A DNA stretch of 64,000 nucleotides from Sanguinoderma infundibulare (taxonomy: Eukaryota; Basidiomycota; Agaricomycetes; Polyporales; Polyporaceae), in NCBI GenBank assembly GCA_032821775.1, contig JAVLRN010000003.1:3844001-3908000 (forward strand). Reading direction: 5' to 3'. Of the stretch, positions 57,216 to 64,000 are shown in pieces (the stretch's first letter is position 1; each line of letters starts with the position of its first letter). The notes under the pieces were generated by a model, which did no database searches, was not told the origin of the DNA, and worked only from the letters and a program-made list of their open reading frames with translations. The translations under genes and the position numbers were made by a program.

Positions 57216-58439
57216 GGTTGGCTAGTGAAGAGAGGTATGTGGTGTGTTTGACTTTTGAACGATTGGCTTGTGTTGACGAGGGTGGATGTTGAAGGTGAGG
57301 AACGCTGCTGGAGGCGACAGAACTCCGGCGACGCCGTTTATATGGATGCCACTGTCGCGGGCTTCTTCACCCCCGTGTACTCATGCTCACACGCCAGCAG
57401 TAGCCGAGGCTGGCGAACAAGCTATGTCTCTAGTGTAGAGGGGCCCTCCGCTTGGAGCGGACTGGGCTACGTAAGTGCTCAAGCTTCGAACGATGATCCC
57501 CCATTCACCAGGGAGCTCGCCGCCGAATTTCGGTGTTTCGATCATAATAACGATTCCTAATCGTCTACGATCTGGACGACGCGATAGTGGTGATGAGCCG
57601 CGCACATAGTTGCACTCATAGTCAGCGGTGAGTCAAAGCGTCTTAGGAATTCATCGAGAGGGACGAGAAGCATCCTAAGTGGTGACGCGTAGCGTGATCG
57701 GAATCATCCAAAGTGTTCAACATGAAAACGAGGAGGCAACAAAGCCAAATGGTTGAATGGCAAAACGTCGTCGTCAGGGCATCCACCCAACGAGCTTACA
57801 GTACGAAGTAAACCAGCACAAGGCGTATATCACAATGCACGGTCCCTCCGACCGATGGCATATGGCATGGGACAGCGTTGGCCGACAATGCAACCGAATA
57901 ACTTTTGGCTTAGTCCTCTTTGCCAAACTGAATTGAATGAAACAGTGCTTTCTTAAATCTACTACGTAGCCGTACTCTGTACTTTCGGGCCGCCACACTC
58001 AGGCAATTGAGTCAGTACCAATACGTGCGTTCGGACAGAGCCTCGCCGCAGCCTTGTAAGCTTTCCCATCTGTCCAGGATGGTCGCAGTTCTCATCGTCT
58101 TCATGCCTCCGGGCCACAATCAATCGGTGAACATCATCCACCAACAGGAAAAAAGCCCGAGCGCGCAGAGGTCTGACACACAATATATTGAAAGAGCTGA
58201 AGAAAGCCTGTAGAACGAACGGTCTTACTACAAAATATGCATGCCGTGGACTTTACCAGAATACAGAACCCAGAACAAGAAGCTGACCGCCATACTCCCC
58301 CCGAGCGCCTTCGCCCGATCGTCGTACCGGGACCAACCCCGCACCTTCCTCTGGCTGCCGCTGTGAGGATGGAGGTGGTGATGATGCTCGGAGTGATGAA
58401 CGAGGTGACTGTGCCAGTGTGGGTGCGACGGCGGGGGGA
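57216..58439. other. intergenic stretch
   Basis: About 1.2 kb without recognisable genes before the 3' end of the LPMO gene. Confidence 0.5.
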
Positions 58440-59800
58440 TCACAAGCATTGGGAGTAGTAGGCTGCGAACATCGATCGTCGCGACTCGTGAGATGGGGCA
58501 ACTCTGGAAGGAAGAGAGACAAAGACGCACCGTTGACGACGGTGCACGTGTAGGGCGAAACGCACCCCGTGGCGCCGCTGAAGCCTTGGCCGCCGCACTG
58601 GCCGAACTGAGCGACGGTGCCCGCGGCGGAGGTGGTCGTTGGCGGCGCGCTAGCGGTGGACTGGGCAGGCCCGTTAGCATCAAGCTTCATCTATCGCGAG
58701 TGCAATGGGACTTACAGAGGGCAGGGGAGCGGACGAACCGGATGAACCAGATGAACCGGATGAACCCGAACCAGAGGTGCTGCCGCTGCCGTAGAGAGGG
58801 GGTCCGGGGATGGTGTAGTTCGTCTGAACGAGGGCCTCGTTCGTGTAGAGGTTGACGGTCACTGCGTATCGCCCATCAGCCCCCCGTCCGACCTTCATAT
58901 ACACCCCGAAGAGCACGTACATCCGGGGTCAGAATTCGAGTACGCGCCAGGGAAGGTGACGAGCTCGGCAGCCGTGGGCTGGAGCGAGCCGCCGCCGGTG
59001 ATCTCGATCTGCGCGCACTCGGGGTAGAACTGCGCGGGGAGCGAGTGCAGCGCGATCGTCTCGAAGCGGATCAGGTAGTTGCCCGAGGGCACCGACGCGG
59101 GGATCGTCGTCGTCCAGGACGAGTTCTGGTCGATCATCTTGCCCGCGCCCCAGTAGCCGTCGCCGATCGTGCCGCTCAGCAGGCCGGCCTCGTCGATCTT
59201 GAACCATTGGAGCGTCTCAGCGTTCGCGGAGTCGCACGTCGTGCCCGGGCATTTCGCGAGGTACGTCAGCTACATGTAGCCCAGTCGAGCGACGGTCAGT
59301 CTGTGTGATGCACGTCGATCTTGTAGTCGGGGGAGCGTACCATGGGGCCGTAGGGGTGCGGCCAGACCTGGTTCCAGTACGCGGTGATGGGGTCGCCGGC
59401 CTTGGTGGTCGTGGTGAGCTGCAGTGCACCGGCCGTGCCGTCGTCATTGCACGCAATGGTCGAGGCCGTCGCGTCAGTGATCGGGTTGCTGTCCATAGAG
59501 CGCGGTCAGTTGACCCTATATACTGGAGTTTCGAAGGACGCGCACTAGCTGGACCACGGGCGCTGGATCGTAGTCTGACCGGTTGGCGAGTTGTATGGCT
59601 AAACAGTGCGTCAGCTTCGAAATGTCAAGTGCCTTATCGGAGGGAGGCTGGGAGAGCGGGACGAAGAAAGGATGCTCGACACTCACCTGCCAGCCCTGGA
59701 AGATCTCGCCCTCGATCTTGTACGAGAGCACACCGCCGTGGGCGAGGACCTGCGGGAGCGCCGCGGAGACGAAGGCGACGAGGGCGGCGGACGCGAACAT
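58440..59800 (-). CDS. AA9 lytic polysaccharide monooxygenase with CBM1
   Basis: A secreted copper enzyme that oxidatively cleaves cellulose. Seven exons on the complement (59800-59687, 59598-59546, 59488-59341, 59269-58921, 58861-58716, 58660-58531, 58462-58440) sum to 963 nt (320 residues). A signal peptide (MFASAALVAFVSAALPQVLA) is followed by H21, which becomes the N-terminal histidine of the copper brace. The second ligand is H100 in YWNQVWPHPYGPM. The axial Tyr lies in LPAQFYPECAQIEITG. Then come a family ending (TNYTIPGPPLYG), a Ser/Gly/Thr linker, and a CBM1 starting VAQFGQCGGQGFSGATGC and ending YYSQCL at the stop. The seven-exon model is fixed by phase and by the family sequence. 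It is the only clear secreted enzyme in the window. Confidence 0.95.
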
Positions 59801-59870
59801 GCTGCTGAGAGTGGCCTGTATGTAGTACGTAGCTCGTGAGCTTGATGTTGCCAGAGCTCGCTCGACGGGG

Positions 59871-59879
59871 CTTTATATA
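59871..59879 (-). promoter_or_regulatory. TATA box of the LPMO gene
   Basis: TATATAAAG on the complement strand, about 70 nt upstream of the start codon. It is a strong consensus match at a plausible distance for a highly inducible secreted enzyme. Confidence 0.6.
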
Positions 59880-60805
59880 CATACCATAACCCCCGTCCAG
59901 GCCCCGAGGTGACGTTCCGAGCATCGCAAAGCTACCCGCGTTTCTACAGGAATCGACTCGACGGCTGATGCAACCATGTGCGCGAGGTACGGTGCCGGTG
60001 CCTCGTCTGCATCCCTCGAGCCTCGCTGACTGAGCTCGCGAACACACACCGCGGCATGGCGTCCTCCGAACGCCTCCCCAGGATTGGCTCGAAGCCATCG
60101 CCATGGGCTCGTGCACCCGGGGGAGGGCTTCGCGCATTCTACGGCGAGCATGCGGGGTGACCCCACATCCGCCGAATGTCCGACTCGTCCAACGCGCGAG
60201 GGTCTGCTCGGCAGCGTGACGGGGGGCGTCTGACGCGTTGGCACCGAAGACGTTCGCGAGGCTGCGCGCGTCGGGATATCTTCGCTCGATATATCCGACG
60301 TTTAAAGCTTCTTTGCGCCGGTGCCGCCCACGTGAGTGCCCTGTGGGCACAACGTTCTGCGAGAAATACGCCAGCATCAGGTCCAGCTGTTGGCGGAGCC
60401 AAAAGAGGCTCATGTTCGGTGGGGGGCGTGCCTTTGCGAGACACGTACTTTACATTATGGCGGCGGCGACCGCAAGCGATGCTATTCGGCGGGCGCCGTG
60501 ATGCGCTATGGCGCGAAATCAAGATGGCGTTCCTATGGTGGCAGAAGACTGTCTGGATGTGCTGCACAGTCGGGACGGGGGTCGTTGGCGCGTCTGGAGG
60601 GCGGGATCGAGAGGGCCGTACGAAAAGGTCCGAACGGCATCTATAATCAGGAACCCGAAGATTTGGCTAGAACAGCTCGCGCTTTGCTCTCTTGAACCCG
60701 CTTATAACCGTTGGCATCTAGGTAGCAAACAACCGTTACGTCACTCGTCCAATGTAGTACCAGTGTATTAAGTACTCCCCTGACACGCGCAACATGTACA
60801 TCCTG
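59880..60805. other. 5' flank of the LPMO gene and unassigned sequence
   Basis: No further gene recognised. Open frames here have no motifs. Confidence 0.5.
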
Positions 60806-61300
60806 ACACGACATGCCGAGTGCTATGAATAACACTCGTTTTGCCGGACGCTGACATACGGAGGAAAACGACGCGCCGTTGTATGCACTGACGAGCGAAC
60901 ATTGTGCAAGCCGAACGCTCGGCCGGAAAGACGACGGAAGGGAGGATGCGATCGATTCCGCGCACCTGTGGTATACGAGGTAGGACGCACAGCAAAGAAA
61001 TCATCATTTCTGCCGTGCGGAAAGGCTGAGGAAATCTTCAGTACTTCCCACACCCTTCCGGAGTCAGGGAAAAGCGCCTTTCCTTGCAGAACAATTGGCT
61101 ACAAGCCTGTCCGGTACAAGGGAAACACCTTTCCAAACCATTTCCGGCCTTGAGAATTTTTTGAAAAATGGTCCCTTTCCCAAGACAAATCTGTGGCCTT
61201 TCCGCACAGAGGAAAAGTTGAGTTCGACGCAGTGACGTCAGCCCAGGACACAGCGCGAGCAGTGGTATGTACGTACAGGACAGCGCGAGATGGGCGGATG
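60806..61300 (+). repeat. degenerate repeat R1 (partner R2), interrupted by an insertion
   Basis: CGACATGCCGAGTGCTATGAA at its start, a GCTGACAYACGGRGG block, a CCGAACGCYCGGC block and GAGCAGTGGTA near its end are shared in the same order with 62052-62260. Compared with R2 it carries about 245 bp of extra sequence (about 60984-61228). Confidence 0.65.
61015..61207. mobile_element. small TIR insertion (12-bp inverted ends)
   Basis: GTGCGGAAAGGC at 61015-61026 is inverted at 61196-61207. The interval lies inside the block that repeat R2 lacks. It is rich in GGAAA/TTTCC motifs, including a GGAAAAGCGCCTTTCC hairpin. The true ends may lie somewhat further out. Confidence 0.5.
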
Positions 61301-62051
61301 AGCCGATCCCTAGCATTCAAATGGAGCAAGCGCGACGAGTTCGGCACGGAGAACGGGCCGCGAAGCTTTCCTTCTGCCACGAATGGAGGGAGGGACGTGA
61401 GAGACGGCGAGTGCAACAGGGATTCTTTACCTTGGCACCCTGCTGCAGCACGATCAGCACTCCTCATAAAAGGATGCTATAATGGCAAGGAAGCGTGCTC
61501 ACCCCGTTCTCATACTTACGAATCCTTCCACTCGGACAAGGGAGATGCGGACGATGCGTCTTGATGTAGGAGAGAAAGGGAAGCTGGCTGATGTGGTGTG
61601 GTGCTCTATGTGAACAATCGACGCAGGGTACGTCGGATGGAATGTTGTGGGCCGCCCACGGATACGCCCAAGAAGCGAGGACAATACTGTTACTTGGGCA
61701 GCATCGGGCGCGCGCGATATTGTCCCTCAGCGTGGGCCCGCGAAATCGAGAAGACGGATCTGTGTTGGGAGAAGAACGCCCTGGCCCCGGATATGCAATC
61801 GGGATGTCATCGACACGTCTGGAGGGCGCGGAAGCGAGCCTGCGGTACCGCGAGCCATAAGTAAGTGAACTTCCACCATAAAGAACCCGCAAAGGCGAAG
61901 TGGCCATTCACACAGGCCAGAATAGCCGGCGCTGTGCTCTCTTATTTGTGCGGAACGCGCGAGCCGTCGTCCCGGCAGCAAACAAAAGACGCGCCCACTC
62001 GTCGAATGGGGCGCAGTGTTTGTACTGCGACCCCACGCAGTCTGTCGGTCA
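61301..62051. other. unassigned sequence between repeats R1 and R2
   Basis: No gene recognised. A short segment near 61489-61520 (AAGCGTGCTCACCC) weakly recalls the dispersed repeat at 62.9 kb. Confidence 0.4.
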
Positions 62052-62260
62052 TGAGACGACATGCCGAGTGCTATGAATATCGCCTGACGCTGACACACGG
62101 GGGGAAAATCGACGCACATTGCCCAAGCCGAACGCCCGGCGGGGGAGATGACGGAAGGGTGGGTGCGATCACTCGATTTCTGGTAGGTAGGATGTCAGTT
62201 CAAGACGCAGGGCGAACAGTGGTACGTACAAAACGGAACGCGGAGATGGGCAATGGCAGA
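62052..62260 (+). repeat. degenerate repeat R2
   Basis: The uninterrupted counterpart of R1, sharing the ordered blocks described there. Confidence 0.65.
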
Positions 62261-62865
62261 TACTGTGCCGCCCAGCTGTACACGGTTGGGAAGACGTTAG
62301 TATCAATAACCACCTATTAACGGTCAGTAGACCATACACGTCCCAGCAAGTACACAGTTTTAAGTTGGTTTAGAAGTAAGAGGCTTACGCGAAGTTTAGG
62401 CCTCCAAGTCCAGAACCTGACTTCAGTCTTCAAGGTAGCAGGAGACGATTTCCGGCCGTTTTACAACCCTGTGAGGGTGAGCGAGATCCGCGACTGCCCG
62501 TCGTGCGTAGAACAAGGCGTTAACGTTAACGTTATCGCCTGCATAATGTCACTGATCTCCCCTGACTGACAAACGTAGTACGTTTAGTACTGGTAGTATT
62601 CCAGGACACGGGATGATGGGATGTTTCCGGCTATTACGGTTGGAAAGAGCTCCCGGTTCAAAGCAGAAACGGTGTCTGACGGATGACCAGTTAAATTGGA
62701 GTGAAATCGGAAAGCTCCGCACGGGGACGGGGACTCGAAGACTTGCTCGTTCTATGAATGGACGAGCGGCGCAAATGAGCGGCATTATTGAACGATGTAA
62801 GGGGAGAAGCGTATGCACGTGGAGGTTGCCGTCTCGAGGATTGTGCACGTCGCGATGGTCCGATA

Positions 62866-63148
62866 GGACAGTAAGGGGAATGGTTCATGCGATCCTAATG
62901 TGGTACGGTCAGTACTTGGGGTGGAATGGGGTTAGAGCGGCACAGAAGCATGCTCACCCGGTTCTCATACTTGAGAACCCTGCAGAGAAGGACGCTAGCA
63001 CCTCGAAGTGCAGGGGGTAGAGAAGAGGAAGGTAGATGGGTGGAATCGAAGTAAATGTAGTGCGTTCCATCCGGACACTGATACAGACAGTACGCAGCTA
63101 GAGGGAGTTGGAGTCGGAGGCACATGAGCTCCGCGTCTGGGATGACGA
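62866..63148 (+). repeat. dispersed repeat, copy 2 (partner 51253-51530)
   Basis: Same-orientation match to 51.25-51.53 kb, starting at GATAGGACAGTAAGGGGAATG and ending in CACATGAGCTCCGCGTCTGG. Confidence 0.8.
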
Positions 63149-64000
63149 GCGCCGTCCAGCCTGACAGTCGACATCAGATGTCAGAGATGGGACGACGTAC
63201 CTGGGATGCATGGAACCGCACTTGTCGACATCAGAGGCAAGTATCAAAGAGCAAGTATCAAAGATTAGTACCATTGACAGGCCAATCCCCAGTCGTTGGC
63301 CGTGAAACTGTTGATATACACGTGTCGTTGAAGGGTAGGCCCCGAGTGTTATATTAGGTTTTACGTTAAGATTGGGGACGGAGCCAAGACGGAGCAAGAT
63401 GGGAAACGAAATTGGCGGCTGGGAGGTGTTCTATGTGGACCATCGACGCCGGTTGGATCGGACGGAAGGAGGTCCGGATAGCGCTCGGGAGGGTCGGCTA
63501 AGTCGTATTCGGGTGGGGAGGCCGTTCTATCAGGCGCGGAGGGCCGCAGAGGGTTAGAGAGCAATTTCGACTGGAGGAGGAGCGGCGCGGGGGAAGGTTA
63601 GGCGGAGGAAGTGTAGTTGGCGAAGGCAGGACGGAAAAAGCGTTGGGAGCGGGACAAGGGCACTGCTGGTCATCTGACAATCAAGAAGCGAGGGCTGAAG
63701 CGCACTGCCCTGCTGGTCGGGGGCATTCGAGCCGGTCTGGGTGGGCGGGGTGGCAAAGGAGCAGGCTGACTGCTGGGGACGTCGACAAGGCCATGGAGGG
63801 CCAAGAGAGGGCGATAGAGGGTGGACGAGGCGAGAGGCGAGTCTCGTGCGGTGTAAATGAAGTGGGTACATGTCCACGGGCTGCCCATGCCCAAATCGGC
63901 CACGGAGGAGTCCCCGTGGGGCGCCTGTTGCCTAGCGCCGGACAAGGTTTTTGACGGTCTGGGTCTTGTCCGCGCTGGCTTCCCAACGATCCACCACCTG
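63149..64000. other. gene-free right edge
   Basis: No recognisable gene, RNA or further repeat. Overlapping Arg/Pro/Ser-rich open frames on both strands look like GC-driven artefacts. Confidence 0.5.

Noticed and set aside
62519..62537. TTAACG repeats as a possible telomere-like tract
   Set aside because: Only about three units, internal, and not the TTAGGG type expected in basidiomycetes.
1..64000. CRISPR array, bacterial operons or phage genes
   Set aside because: The window is eukaryotic with spliceosomal introns throughout. No regularly spaced direct repeats or prokaryotic gene clusters are present.

Overview
This window is genomic DNA of a filamentous basidiomycete. The evidence is the gene structure (many 50-70 nt GT-AG introns, high GC), typical agaricomycete proteins (a DUF6593-like protein, an HNH-endonuclease relic, a fungal-type CCCH/FG nucleoporin), and a secreted AA9 lytic polysaccharide monooxygenase with a C-terminal CBM1, which suggests a wood- or litter-decaying species. 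No database search was possible. All calls come from reading translations, splice sites and motifs. For most spliced genes I checked that the summed exon length is a multiple of three.

The first 38 kb is mostly an ordinary, dense housekeeping region. In order it holds: a decayed HNH-endonuclease relic (left edge); a five-exon SDR (2.0-3.2 kb); a long gene-poor stretch with one MITE copy (5.45-6.27 kb) and a repeat; tRNA-Thr(AGT); a PLP-dependent serine racemase/dehydratase; NUP42 and TAF4 as a divergent pair; a mitochondrial-type methionine aminopeptidase; a second MITE copy; NUP188 and mitochondrial uL13m (MRPL23) as a tight divergent pair; an acidic nuclear-type unknown; a Boi-like SH3-SAM-PH polarity scaffold with a CH-like C-terminus; a TTC27/EMW1-type TPR protein; a DUF6593-like gene; and EMC6.

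From 38 kb on the window becomes structurally dynamic. A 916-bp element with 57-bp terminal inverted repeats separates EMC6 from HOM2 (aspartate-semialdehyde dehydrogenase). HOM2, a MITE copy and RRP43 (exosome subunit) form a block of about 4.6 kb (39.19-43.76 kb) that is duplicated in direct orientation at 52.00-56.60 kb. RRP43 is intact in both copies. HOM2 is intact in the first copy and frameshifted in the second. Between the copies lie gene shards: an arrestin-like partial gene, a chimeric E2/UBC fragment, a TAF4 fragment that still carries its intron, a 14-residue RRM shard that looks like poly(A)-binding protein, a degenerate tandem repeat, and a short segment matching sequence near 36.94 kb.

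The last 8 kb contains a broken membrane-protein-like remnant, the complete AA9-CBM1 LPMO gene, and a repeat-rich, gene-free tail with a small TIR insertion and a dispersed repeat shared with 51.25-51.53 kb.

I found no coherent new multi-gene system. The most interesting material is the mobile-element and duplication biology: a MITE family whose end lies 67 bp upstream of RRP43 in both copies, a TIR element that may carry an exon-like piece, and a duplication with asymmetric decay.
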